Positions 37,041 through 49,700 of a stretch of 64,000 nucleotides of DNA are shown here, one piece after another; positions within the stretch are counted from its first letter, which is position 1; the number at the start of each line of letters is the position of its first letter. The DNA is taken from NCBI GenBank assembly GCA_018697195.1, contig CM031879.1:28834473-28898472 (forward strand). The letters are read 5' to 3'. The translations under genes and the position numbers were made by a program. The DNA comes from Certhia americana (lineage: Eukaryota; Chordata; Aves; Passeriformes; Certhiidae). Under the pieces are notes generated by a model, which made no database searches, was not told where the DNA came from, and was given only the letters and a program-made list of their open reading frames with translations.

Positions 37041-40000
37041 TTTTTCGCTGGAATTCAACATCCTCAGGATGTGCCTCAGACACATATAACACACAGAAAT
37101 GGTCATGGGGCAATTCTCGACAGTCAGAGTCAGGTGAGAAGGATCCTGTCCAGTCTGACAAAGATACTTCTGCATGTCATTTGAATGGAATCTCATGAAT
37201 TGTGTTATTGAAGTACCTTCTTACTGGACCTAAAGCAGTCTAGATAGTGCTCTAAAATGCAGATGATTTTGCTATTTGGGATTGGTTTAGGGCATTGCTT
37301 TGTTCCCCAGTTTGGTTATCTCCTTCTGCCTGACTCCAAACCCTTCATGAGAGAGGTCATCTCTTCTTGGCTGGCTCTGAAACATGCAGCTCTTTCAGAG
37401 TGAGCGAGCAATTTGTGAGTTTCCTCCAAATAAATCCTCAAGTATGTAATTTTTAAGTGTAGATCTTTTTAAAGTAGATAATTTTTAATGAAATAATTAT
37501 TTCATTATACAGTCCATTCGTTACTCACTGATGCTATAAATGGCTCATTCTGTGGGTAGGTGCTTTATATATTAGCATTATCTTGAAATACTTTTAATGC
37601 TATTTTTTGATATTTTTTAGAGCTTTTTAATTATTATAGACTCTTTTGCATGCATGTTTCAAGTTAAATGCTTTTGCTTACCATTTGTTGATTCCTTATA
37701 CTGTGTTGCATATTTATTTCTGTTTTATCTCAGTGTGAAATTGTCAAGTACTGGCATGGGAGCAGAATGATTCATGTCGTGAGTCTGAAAAAACTAAGCT
37801 GAGTTTAGTATTCCTTCTACTAACAGAGGAACACTTCTGGTTTTTTTTAATTTTATCTTTTTTCTTTAAAAATATTGTGTATTTTTTTCACACTAGGAAT
37901 TTTACTTGAGTTCTTAATTGGAAGAAGTAAGGTGTTTTGGGTTTTTTTATTCACAGAACTACTGGAGGAAAAGCAGAAAAAAGCAACTGGAAAGGCAGAG
38001 AGGCAAAGATGCAAGCAGAACGGCTGTTGAGAATGAAGTGGAAGGAAAATAATTATTTCAGCCAAGGGCTTATAGCCCTTGCAGGAGCACAGCAGCTTTC
38101 ATGGAGGAGCAGCAATGGCACTGCCTGCCTACACTAGCTTCTCTCTGCAAGAAACTTGCTTTAGTTGTAGGAGATGGGGATCACTGGTACTCCTTCCCAA
38201 GTAGAAAACAGTCTCAGACTGCTAAACCTCTTTTCACATTTAAGGAGCTTGAGAGCCACTGTTCATCCCTGATATTATTAGTAATAACAATAATCAGCAG
38301 CAGAATGATAGCAACAGCATCTTTACCTAAACACCTTCAAAAAATAAAGATAGCTAAAGATCTGTGTGGGACTGAGTCATTAAATTCAGGCAGGTTCATG
38401 TTCAAGGGCTGTAATCACCATGTGACTCTTGTATATGTTGTGAATTTGACAAGGCAGTTTGTAAACTTATTTCAGAAATGTATGTCATACAAGACCACAT
38501 AGAGAAGAGAAGAGAAAATATTTTTGCATATTTTTGTTTGGTAATCTGAATCTACTTATCCAATTTTAGAGGTAGACCAGCTGAAAGCTTTGACACTGCA
38601 ATTTTTAAGGAAAAGGCGTTTGCCTGCCTTCATTTCTGGATTAATAACTTGGCACATAATGCTTTGCTTAAAATGTTACTCAGGTTTGTTTTGTTTTATG
38701 TGGATTGGAAATTTTTTTATACTATTCTCTTAGGTGTGAGAAAACTTAGTTAAACAGAAATAAAGAAAATTAAAACAAAGCAAGTCTGAATTTGTAAGGA
38801 CAGATGCACTTGTGCTAGGAGGAGAAGGATAAATTGCAGTTATATTCCAGCTCAGGCTCTGAAGAAGGCTGTATGGTCTTTCCACAAACATCTCTCATTA
38901 AAGTTTTCTCTTCTGGAGGCAATGTCTGTTCCCTGGCTGAGTTCTGTGTTCAGTCTGCCAAACTAACACAACAAACACATCCACAGCTCACATCTCACAG
39001 CTGCCATTGTCCTGGGACCAGGTGGGGAAGGAGAGTGGATGAAATTCTAAGCATGCTTCATCTCCTCCAAGCACGAGTGCTCATTGCAGGTGGACAGTGC
39101 AGAGAGAAGATGCCTCTGTCTCCCTTTATCATTCCTCCTCATCCTCTTCAGTCCCATACTTCTCTCCAGCCTGGATATACCTGTCCTCAACCATGTGTCC
39201 AGGGTCCTTCCATTTAATTCAGGTCCTTTTCCCAATCTTGCAATATAATCTTTGTCCAAGTCCTTTCAATCTATCCTTAGCCTTCCCAGCTGAGATCCCC
39301 AACCTTGTCACCAAAGTTCTACAGCTCCATTTTTCTGTTGTACCATGAGCAATATTTGGTCTCATTTATGGCAGTTTCCAAACCAATATTTAGTTAGGGC
39401 AAAACAGAAATTGGCAGAAACAAAAGCATTTTTAGTTTTAAATTATCCTTGCAGACAAGTAGGTTATTAAATGCTCACTCAGAGTGGTCTGATAACTAGG
39501 CTATGTCCCACCTGCTTTGCTGATAGAGACAAAGAAGTACAGAACCCTCGTACTGGAACACCTCAGAGTAGGACAGTTTAAAACTCCGGCTTTATTCAGT
39601 TCCTTGTCCGCAAAACCTTGAGCTTGGATCAGTTAAGTTTTTTTTCATTATATGGTCTGTTTTTTCAGGGATAAAGCTGGATTATCATAATGATTTTATT
39701 GGACCTTAGTGTATGCTAATTCTGTCCAGGGCCCTCTGGTGCTTGACATTCCTACTAAGGTTCCTTGTTTGTGCAATGGCGTGTGCAGTCATCAGAGACA
39801 GAGATGTGGTGCTGCTCTTAGAATAGAAGCATTTACTTCCTTGGGTGCAGAGCTGGTGGCTCACATCTTATTTCATCAGTCATTTTGCCACTCTAAACTT
39901 TCGGGCAGTTTTATAGATAAAACAACAATTTGTGCTAAAATTTATTTATTTATTTTTTGGTGATGAAGTTATTCTTAGACACAAACAGAACTAATAGCAG

Positions 40001-41503
40001 TAGCTAGCAAGTGATCCAGGCAAGATCAGAATAGCTCAGTAGCCCTCAGGAGTCTAAGAAAAATCTGCATCAGTCCAATGCTAACAATGTTTAGAGACAG
40101 GTTGTAAGCTGCTTTTTTTGGCTCTATGGCTGCCTAACAATTGCATTAGATGAAAAATGAGGGGAGAGAAAAGATGAACTCATCATTAATGAGGAAATTT
40201 CTTGATGCAAGTAGCCATTTTTATACAAACCTGTGAGGTTTCTGACTTTAATGCAAGTGTGTGCAATGCCTGTTGTCATATCTTTACACAGCCATGGAAA
40301 GCACAATGAAAATTTATTCTAAAGTCTGTGAGTAACTAGTATCGGTAGTCCCTTGAGCAAACACGAAATACTCTTGTTATTGGACTAATAAGCAAATCTT
40401 GACTACAGTAAAAATATCTTTGGTCATATAAATCTAAGTAAGGATGAAATGTGAATAAACACTGAGTTTGTGTGTATAAATCCCAGATGGTTATCAACAA
40501 TTTTGCTATAAAATATTTATATTACTTAAAGTCATGTATTTATAATTTTGTTCCATTTCCATTTCCAACTCTTTTTTTCTCCCTGCTGTATTCTATATTT
40601 TGAATATTGCTTGGTCAATTAAACAAACAAAAATACACACAGTAATAAAAGGTTTTTTTGCTGGCCTAACCTTTTAAGGACTTGCATCTTTTGCTGTATG
40701 TAATTTTTTATTTTATGTCTGTCTTCAATTCGCTCTCTTCAGTGCTGAACCTGTCAGAAAATGAGTAATCATATAGAGAGGAAATTTACTGGAAATATCT
40801 AATAGCTATTGGGGCTCTGTGCAAAAGTATCCCACTGACAGTGCTGCCTGTGCATTTCTCTGTGAGATACTCCTCCTTCCACTTTTCTTATTTGCTTATT
40901 ACAAATAGAGACTGGCAGAAAATAAGACAAAAATCTATTCTTCAGAAATTGAGGATTTCCCCTGGCTAGAACTGCTTTTCACGATCTGTTGTGAGCAGCT
41001 CTAACAAGTCAACTTCTTGCAGAAAAACATCTAAACATCTGTAAAATACTACAGCACTGGGGCAAATGACCAACATGATATTGCTGCTTCAGGGAAGAAT
41101 AGTTACCCTGCACCTGAGGGGTGACTGTCACTGACAAACCTTGACACCCTCATCCCTGCTGCACCCTCCTTTGTTTCTGTTTCCAAATCAGTGTCCTCTG
41201 GGTCATGTCACCTGCTCCAGTGCAGGGCCAAGCCTGGCCTTCCACCCCTGGTTTAGGGTTTTTTTTCCCTGTGATTCCAAGTAAGGAGAACACATGGGTA
41301 AATCAAAAGTCACAGAAAACAACAGAAATGCAAGGAAGTTGCAGTTGTATTTGTTGCTTCTAAGGTCCTGAAGAAAACATCAGATGGTCTTCAATTAATT
41401 TAAGTTTTAGTTGGCCACACTGATGTGAATGGTCTGTGTAAAGTTCACTGTAATGTGAAAGATTTTCTTTCAGTAACTGTATATAGTTTATCTTTCTTTC
41501 CTG

Positions 41504-41639
41504 TTTTTTTTTTTTTTTTTTTTTTTTNNNNNNNNNNNNNNNNNNNNNNNNNNNNNNNNNNNNNNNNNNNNNNNNNNNNNNNNNNNNNNNNNNNNNNNNN
41601 NNNNNNNNNNNNNNNNNNNNNNNNNNNTTTTTTTTTTTT
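41504..41639. other. Assembly gap (100 N) inside a poly-T tract
   Basis: Exactly 100 Ns (41,528-41,627) are flanked by 24 Ts on the left and 12 Ts on the right. A round 100-N run is the usual placeholder for a gap of unknown size, and homopolymers are a common cause of such breaks. Any reading frame drawn through 41,425-41,817 is an artefact. Confidence 0.97.
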
Positions 41640-41701
41640 GTTAAATTGGGCTTTTTGTTTTGTTTTTGTTTGTCTGCTTTGGTTGTTATTTTTTTTGTTT
41701 G
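41640..41701. repeat. T/G-rich low-complexity tract beside the gap
   Basis: T runs are interspersed with G in continuation of the gap's right flank. The simple repeat around the gap therefore spans at least 41,504-41,701 plus the unknown gap content. Confidence 0.85.
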
Positions 41702-44700
41702 AGATGCTCTATTTTTCTACTTCCTTTGTAATATTATTATTTGCAAAGAATATTCACTTTGATTGTTGGTCTCAGTCATTTAATATTCTTGTTTGGTTTG
41801 CTAGTAATGAAAAGTAGATGATAACTTCTCTATGCTATTTTTTGTTTCTTAACTACACTGGAAATGTAAATACTTGTAGCTGTAGCCATGTAACTTCAGT
41901 GTTAGCTTAAAGTGTCTTGGGGAACTCACTGCACAGCACAGGCTTCCCCAATGCCACAGAGAAACATGAGAAATTAATAGTTTTTGAACTCCCCTCAGAA
42001 GTTCTGCAAACTATAGACAAAGAGTTCACAAACAATTTCCCACTGCCATTTTGAGATTTTCAGATGTTGTGGTCCCGTAAAGGACTTAGCAGTTGGCAGA
42101 TTGGGCTTTTTTTCCATGTGGATGATTCTGCTACTAAATAAGTGGTGGAAGCCTCCACCCAGTTCTTGCTCCATTTTAACAGTTCCACTATAATTTTTTG
42201 TACCTATTTAATTAATGGAGAATTAAAACTTGCAGTTAGGTGTGGTCTAAATGAACAAATTTTGTTACAAATGAATGGTCACTGTTATAATTGCCCTGTC
42301 CTGAACTTGCATTTGTTTCTTTACTTTTTCTAAATGATAGAAGTTTCATATGTTTACTCTAATGAGTAATTGAATTAGCCAGAGATGAAACTCATACTTA
42401 TCTGCTGTAAACTGATTGGGGAACGTGCAAGAAGTTTGTTGAACCAATTATCATTATATCCTCTTTGCAATTAAACAGTTTATGTTATTAGTGACCTTTC
42501 AGGCAATTAGAAACCTGCTTCATAAACCTCTCAGAAGAATAGATGTGAATTATATGATGACTTCATAAATCAGAGGATCAATAAGAGAAATAATTCTGAA
42601 TCTTAATTACTAATTGATTCATCAAATGAAATATTACAGATTCATTTGACTGTTGAGATTTGGATTATATGCTTGTACCATATACATAAAAAGGGTATTA
42701 GATTCAGTGATTCACAAGGGCTTTTGCTATCTTCTGTTCTAAATTATGAACTCAGAAGTCAGAAATCTCTTCCTACAGTGCTGTTATTAAAGGCTCATAA
42801 TTATGGACATCTAAGAAAATCTTTCAGCTGCTTATGATAATGCTTACAACTATGAAAGGATGTCTCAAACATATCCTTATAAGTCAAAAATATTTTCTCT
42901 GTGACTTTGTCATTCTTGGCTCTCTAGAGAAGAAAATACTGTCTTATTCCTCAGCTCAATTTAATTTTTTTCAGCATCAAGAATGTTTCTGAGGCATAGT
43001 AAGTCTAACAGATTTGAAAAGTTAAACTTTGTAGAGGGTGCAAGAGGTATCTGTGCTGACTATGGGGAGGTTTTGTACTATCTCCCTCTGCATGGTTTTT
43101 TGAGAACCATCAAGTAGTATTAACAGGAGGTTTCAGCCCTTTTCCCATTTTGAAATTGCATGGAACCCCCCAAATTCAAGGAAAAAAAAAAACCAAACCC
43201 AAACAAACCCAGACAGTCACAGGAAGAAAACATTATCATTTGTAAGAGAAGACTGGAGTGAAAAACAACAGGAATATAGATATGGCCTGGAAAGGGAGAG
43301 TTAGCTGCCACCCTTCAGACCTTCATTTGTACCACACAACACAGTTTGCACAGTGAGTTTGCTTAGTTTCTGAACACTGCTGTTCCCCAGATGCTTCTTC
43401 AGTGCATGCTTAATAGTGCTACAGTAAACAAAGCATGGTTTCTATCACTTGAGCAAATGTGTTTGGGATTCATAAAGAAATTATCATTATGCCTTTTTTG
43501 CCCTCCCTCTGCTGGCAACTTAAAGCTTTCTCAGGATTGTCTAGTGGATCAAGCTCCATGCAGAGTGCAAGAGCAGTCATCGCAGTCTTTCAGCAGTGGG
43601 AGGGACATCTGCCTCCAACATATGTGCACCAAGCATGTCTGCAGGAAGGAGATCCAGCTTTGATACTCTGATCTAGCCAAGGCCATTTTCACAGGAAGGG
43701 GCAGCATCACCAGACTGTGGATGAGCTGAGAGGTAAAATCTAGTTTCCTTGAATGAAATACATGATCAGAAAAGTCTAGAGACTTTTCAAGGAAAAGTGT
43801 AATGTTGGGTTGCCAGTGAAACAGATTTCTAATAGCTTTTCCCCCATAACTACCTAGGTTTTGGGGCTTGTATTAGTGGTTATTAGGTAATAGAGACACA
43901 TGCTCTAATAAAGTCTCTAAGGCCTCTGAGTAACCCAGACAAGGAAAAAAGACATCTAATCACAGACTGAAGACTACGCTTTCTAGTCCTAGAATAACCT
44001 GCACAACTGGGAACACTCCTGCAAGGAAGCAGGCTTAGACCTTCCCAGGAAGAAAATGAAATCAGGGGCTCCCAGCTGGAGTACCAAGGTCCTGTTTGCT
44101 GCTGCATGCAGCAGAGTCATTTCCTACCTCCGGGGGCACTGGAAGAGGCAGCCCACTGACAGCGTAAGGGAATGAGCCTCAGTCTGGGGAATCTGCCCTC
44201 CTGACCATAGTATCTCCTACACAGATTCCACTTCAAGTTTAGACCACTTTTTGTGTAGGCTTTAGAAGGCCCAGCTAGTTAGATCAGTCACTTTGTCATA
44301 TGCAGGTAGGAAATACCAACCTTCAAAGCAGGATTTGGGTTATGAATTCCCAGACGTGTAAAATCTCATGTCCCTTCTTTTTCAGGGGGATTTCTCTATT
44401 GATTAGGTGGTCAGCTCCCTCTACAGCTCAGTGCTTTGTGTTTCCTATCTGAGACACTGACCTGGGCTTTGCGGGACAGGAGGGCTGTGAACATTGTTTG
44501 AAGGACAGAGGCCAGAAAGTCAGGTGCTGCAAAACATTCTCATCTTGAGTTTTGTCATATTGGAGATGAGCTCAGGGAGTTCATTAACACAATGAGGAGT
44601 CTGGGTGAGAATGTTTACCCTTCATTGGAGAAAATTCAGGGTAAAGGTTTCCTTTCCTTCTGAAAATCAATGTCTGCTCATTAATATTAAGTGGAGAGTG

Positions 44701-47700
44701 CATATTAAAACACTGCACTGGAGATGCAAAGACTTAGCAGGATTATTCTTGTCAGTTGTAATCTCCAAAGTGCTTTACACCATTAAGGTTCAGCTTTTGA
44801 CTGAAGCACTTAGAACATAGAGGCGGTGCAAGAGATTGTATCCACCCAGTATTCCTTGTGCCTGTGCTTAGGGGAGCAGTTCGAACCCTCTGAGCTCTTT
44901 TGACAGACACTCAACTCTAGATATCAGAGTGAAGGGAGGAGGAATATCCCCATCCTTTTCCTGTGAAAATGGTTTCCAACCATGGGCAGTTCTGAATTAC
45001 CCAAGCCACATGGCTAGTCAGCTTCTCACCACTTATCAATTTAGTAAATTGATTTTATCCATTTTTCTGTGTTATAATTGGTATTCATTAACAACTGAAA
45101 TGAAATATAAACATTTCCTCAAAACCAATAATTCTAAGTGTCAGCTACTGGATACATGCATGCTTTGATTGTTATGATCATATCACATAAAATTTATTCT
45201 GGAGCAGGGTGAAAGTCCTGAAATCTCAGCGCAGGGTTTACAGGAGAGATGTATACATGCATCTTCAAGTTACACATTTCATCCTTATGGTTTACCCTTA
45301 GCAAGATATACTGATTTGTACAGTGCAGAAAAAAGGCTTGATGACAAGGTCCATGAATATGCTTCTCTCTGGAAAATGTATTCACCAGCTCCCTGTGTTT
45401 ATAAGAATTACCATAAAATAGTAATATATCCTCCAGACTGGAAAATCCTTTTGAATTGCATTATTTTTCCCATTGAGAGCCTTATGCTATTATTCAATGC
45501 TTTATTGACCCATCACGTTCACAGTTTAATGGATAAAGATAATATTCTCAGTGTATATATTTTAATATATATATTTTAAATATTTAATTTCCCATTATGC
45601 TATTTTAACAAATTGATAAAGTGTAACCACAGAACTTCCTTGTTGTGCTTTGTTCACACTTCTCGTGTGATGAAATTATTCAGATTACTTATCAGTGCAC
45701 TTCTGGAAATGCATGATGAGAAAACAAAAGAAATAAATAATGATATAACAAAAGAAATTCTCTGTGTTAACAGATAAGATGGAGAGGATCAAATAGGATG
45801 ATATTCACCCAGGTTTAATAACATATATTCCATGAGAATAGCTCCCTAGTATATTCTAAAGCCTTGTCCCAGGCAAAATTTAGTGTCAGAATAACATCAT
45901 GATAATGAAATGCCATTTTTTGAAAACAGATTTGATAAAGACAAAACAGAAAAAAGTTGTCCTTAGAGATTTTTCAAATTCTAAGGGTTTGATGTCAGAA
46001 GGAACCTTTTATTATAAAATCGAATCTGGGCAAAAATCAAAACTTTAATGTTTCAGTGAAAGAATTTTGATGAATCCAAATCATATTTTTTGAAGCAAAG
46101 ATTTTGGTAATGAAATTTTGGTGGATTTGCCATTGCATTCCAGTTTGGGATAGGAAAAAATTTTGAAAAGTGTACAAATTTTCTGGTATAGATAAGCCTT
46201 TTCCTCTCCAAGTCAGCTGACCCACCATCATTTGTTAGCCTCATTGATGTCTCTGAGCTACCCTTTATTTCTATAAAAGAAAGAATAGCCAAATCTTAAA
46301 GTCTTTTTAAAAAAGTCCTTTTGATATAACTTTGCAAAAATTAAGATGCTGAAAAAGTATGTGATTTTATCTAATTTTATAAATCTCAGCATTTTGAAAT
46401 GTATTTGAATGTATTGAAAAAACCTTTATGCTTCAGAGCCACTGAAATTCTGGTGTTAAGAAAACTGGTACTTTAGTTGCAGTCAGCGCAAAATATGGTG
46501 TATTTGCTATGTATGAGATCTTTTCAGAGCTTTTTGACTGTGTTTTTTTGTTGTTTTGCTATTGGATATTACATGTATTCTGCAAATTTTTATGCCCTTA
46601 AGCATGTGAAAATCTGAGAACCTTGTCTATTTTTTTCTCTCTTATCTTGCACAATATTATTTGTTTCTACTCTTTAAACTTCTGAAAAATCTGAGAGTTT
46701 TTTTGGAAGTGTCATGTCTTGATTTGTTACATCGTTCTTTTCCTTAACTGCTGGAGCTCTTTAGTGAAAGAAAAAGAGACAAGCAGTAAAGCTGTAGATA
46801 CTTTGAAGACAATTGTTTTGTTCTTCATTCTTCTACTGTCAGACTCTGCTCTCTTCTGGTGACGCAAATCACCAATTTATGGACAGACAAATATCTCAAT
46901 TTTATGCACAAAGCAGGATGTTTATAAAGCCTTTGAGGATACCTTCAGTGAGAAAGAAAGAAGTGCTTCTGCTACTAATTTAGGATCACATTAGGTCTTG
47001 TTCTTATCTGGGCAGACAGAAAGCATTTCAGCATTGCTGAGAAAACGAGAAAGCTTGGTGCTGTTGGTATTGGATACGGCACTGTGAATGTTGCTCAGAC
47101 AGAAGTGGATGTCAGGGCATAAAACAAGAGCAGAGTAAATATTTTTTCTTTTCTCCCTTTGGCAGCCTAACTGGGGGGACAAAGAGGAGAGATTTGGCTC
47201 CAACCACTTGTTTCAACTTCTTCAGGATTTCTGTCCAGAGGAAGAGACTGTAAAGGGAAAAAATGTTTTCTGTTTAGTAACATGCTGTCTGCAGATATCT
47301 GGAGAAAAGCATCAGCAGCTGCTGCCTCCCCTTGCATCCTACAGCCAGGGTGTTCAGCCTGGGGCTGGAGAGCTTAGGCACAAGTGGCTCTCACACTCTG
47401 AAGAGCACTCAATCCTTCATAGCCCTTTGTCTGATGTCAGGTTGAAGTCTTTCAGTTAATTTATTTTCTTTGTATTTTTCAACCAGGTGTAATTATTCAA
47501 AGAATTCCCTGTATCAAAGATTAAGGTGCTGTGTCCTGCACCAGGCCAGAAAGAGAGCATTGCTGTGTTGGTGAAGAGGACACTTTCTAGCACAGAAGAG
47601 GCCTTTTTCAGGAAGACACTGAGTGTAAACCCATCTCTCTTCAGAGACGTGACATGTGGCTTCCAGGTCCTCAAGTGCAGACATTTAGTCCGTAAACACT

Positions 47701-48352
47701 GAAGAAGTGGTCTGACTACTTGGCTACTGAGAAAATCTTTGGATCCTTCTGAATAGGTTTTTGAGCCAAAGCTGCCTGATGCATTTGACCTGCTCTGCTA
47801 TGAGAGCAATATCAGAATTGCTCCTTAACTTACCTGCTAAAATGAAAGCTTCAACTTTTTTCTCATGCCTTTTGTCCTTTACTGCCTTCAGCAGTGGGGC
47901 TGCTTTGGTGCAATGACCACCAAGCAATGCAACAAAATGCCCTGTGCACCTTGTGCTGACAGATAATGTTGCCTTTATAACATGCCAGGCAAAAAGGCAG
48001 AGAGTTGCATGCTACAAAAACCAGCAGCTCCACAGGAGGAGTAAAATTCGGTTTAACTTCTAATATATATTGGTGGTGGTTTTTGTAGAACCTGTCTCAC
48101 TTTCCTCCCAGATCATGGGTAAAAGTTCAAATGAGTCCTGAACAGGGATGAAAGCCACTGTTTTTCTCCTCTTTATCTCCAAGCAGTCCAGAGGGGATGA
48201 GTAATGTTTTTGTTCCAAGAAGGTACTGTGCATATCATCTCTCATATATTCTGTTCTTTTGTTTCTGCATCATACTGGCAGAGCAAGGAGCAGTGAGAGT
48301 GGGAGGACAAATTAAATGAATAGTTTGGAGATGCTAGTCCTCACATCTGAAG

Positions 48353-49130
48353 GATACACTTTTGGAAAGTTCACATTTTAAGGAAAAAAAATATCACATT
48401 TGCTGCACCAAACTTAAATATTGGGGTTAGGGAAAAAATGGCAAACTTTCCTGTTCATTCCTGTGGTTGGCTTCTTTCCTATGGATAGAGGTATGCGTGA
48501 CAAGGCACACAAAACAGCAAAACCATCAGCTAATCCAGTGATTTCAGAGCATGTGTTAACCCTTGGTAGCCTGGACACAGCCATAGACCTGCTAAAACAT
48601 TTTTGTTGAAAGCAGTAGGAGCTAATAGGTGTCATTAAAATGCTGCATAATGGGTGTCCTGCTTTCCTATAGTTACTGCATCAGTCAATACTACTCACTA
48701 TGGAGACACAGGCTCTAATATTATTTGATACCACCTCATGTCACTTGTAAGGGGCAGTAGTAGGGGCCTCTCTCATTGTGGAATGCATGACACTCCAGTA
48801 TTGTTTTACTTTCCATGTAAATACTTTCTTTGTCTTACACCTTTTGTTATTGATACTGTCGCTGTAACTGTTTATTATCTTATCTAATTGCTGTTTCCAT
48901 TAAATTGTTCTGATCTCAGCCTGTGATTTTCACTTTTGTGCCTCCAGTTCTCAAGTCCATCCCAGGGGCATTGAGGGGGAAGGGAAACGAGGGAACAGGT
49001 GAGCAGCACCTCATTTGGTAGAGTCTCAGCAGGGGAACTGAACTGGGGAGTACTATTCCTAAACCATGACAAGCAGTAAAAACAAGAAACATCTATTTGC
49101 CTTAAAATGTGAACTTTCCAAAAGTGCATC
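48353..49130. repeat. Long-range inverted repeat, 31-bp arms, 30/31 identical
   Basis: The left arm, 48,353-48,383 (contains CACTTTTGGAAAGTTCACAT), is the reverse complement of the right arm, 49,100-49,130 (contains ATGTGAACTTTCCAAAAGTG), with one difference. Similarity stops sharply on both sides of each arm. The arms are complex sequence, so chance is an unlikely explanation. They enclose the probable LTR at 48,655-49,071. Possible origins are terminal repeats of a DNA transposon that later received the LTR, two opposite fragments of one repeat family, or a template-switch copy made during DNA repair. Confidence 0.92.
48655..49071 (-). mobile_element. Probable solo LTR of an avian endogenous retrovirus
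   Basis: On the minus strand the element would start at 49,071 with TGTCATGGTTTAGG and end at 48,655 with CAGGACA. These are the termini of a widespread avian LTR family as I remember it. The segment at about 48,895-48,950 (minus-strand AAGTGAAAATCACAGGCTGAG, then AACAATTTAATGG) also fits a characteristic internal block of that family. An AATAAA hexamer occurs on the minus strand nearby. No internal viral genes flank it, so it would be a solo LTR. No clean target-site duplication is visible at these borders (ATGGG left, AGCAG right), so an end may be misplaced or the copy rearranged. Family and borders need an alignment. Confidence 0.55.
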
Positions 49131-49653
49131 TGTTTTCAAACACCAAAATGTTTGGCTGGATTACAAGAACTCATCAGTTTATTGTGAAATGAAAACTGTC
49201 TATTAATATAAAAAGGAATTCACTCCTGTATATTTACCAAACCTTTGCCATAGGCAGTGAAAGTTGATAGAAAAAACCCAATTTGGTACATGGAAAAGAA
49301 AAAAAACCCCGACAAACACCAAAATATGCCAGGTTATATGTGTGTGTATAAACACAATAGGTTATTTTCTCTGTTTGCATCCGAGAATAAACATTATAAT
49401 AGGGCTTGATTTGTTTTCCCAGCCTTTGTCTGCAGCTAAGATAGAAGCTCAGTATCTACTATGGCAACAGAAAGCTATGCTTGTGCTGGATAATTTCCAT
49501 GAAAACTCCTGCACTTCCTCCATGGGTTGAAGCTCAGTATGTGAAAAGGCCACTGGCTATTTGTAGCCTTGTCATGTCTTGTTCTGCTCAGAGCAAATCT
49601 GGATGTGTGTGATGCAGTGTTTTAAACCCTGACAGTTGCTGTCATTTTGTGAG

Positions 49654-49700
49654 AGCTCCTGCAGGAAACTGTAGAGTTTCTGCAGGAAACGACAGAGCTC
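49654..49700. repeat. Tandem duplication, 21-bp period, two copies
   Basis: CTGCAGGAAAC occurs at 49,659 and again at 49,680, in surrounding copies of about 21 bp that differ by a few bases. The pair is also flanked by GAGAGCTC and GAGCTCTC, which form an inverted pair. Confidence 0.75.

Larger units (their letters stand above)
37041..48352. other. Unannotated AT-rich unique DNA
   Basis: No coding exon or transposon was recognised. Open frames of 133 codons (38,101-38,502, plus) and 127 codons (38,834-39,217, plus) match nothing I know. The interval contains the assembly gap at 41.5 kb and unique ATTA/TAAT-rich blocks at about 37.44-37.70 and 42.35-42.64 kb that might be regulatory; see findings. 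Confidence 0.5.

Noticed and set aside
38101..39217. Two plus-strand frames of 133 and 127 codons close together
   Set aside because: They match no known family, are not linked by plausible splice sites that I could defend, and have compositions typical of non-coding DNA.
41425..41817. 130-codon frame on the plus strand
   Set aside because: It runs through 100 Ns and poly-T, so the phenylalanine-rich protein is an artefact of the gap.
44875..44895. AGTTCGAACCC, resembling a tRNA B box
   Set aside because: No A box at the right distance upstream, and no cloverleaf or acceptor stem can be formed.
47160..47700. GC-richer stretch that could be an exon or old retroelement
   Set aside because: No frame extends through it, and no family-specific motif or repeat landmark was found.
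43890..48720. GAGACACA-x-GCTCTAATA shared between about 43,890 and about 48,703 (the latter inside the probable LTR)
   Set aside because: Flanks are not similar, so I could not support a second copy of the LTR family at 43.9 kb.
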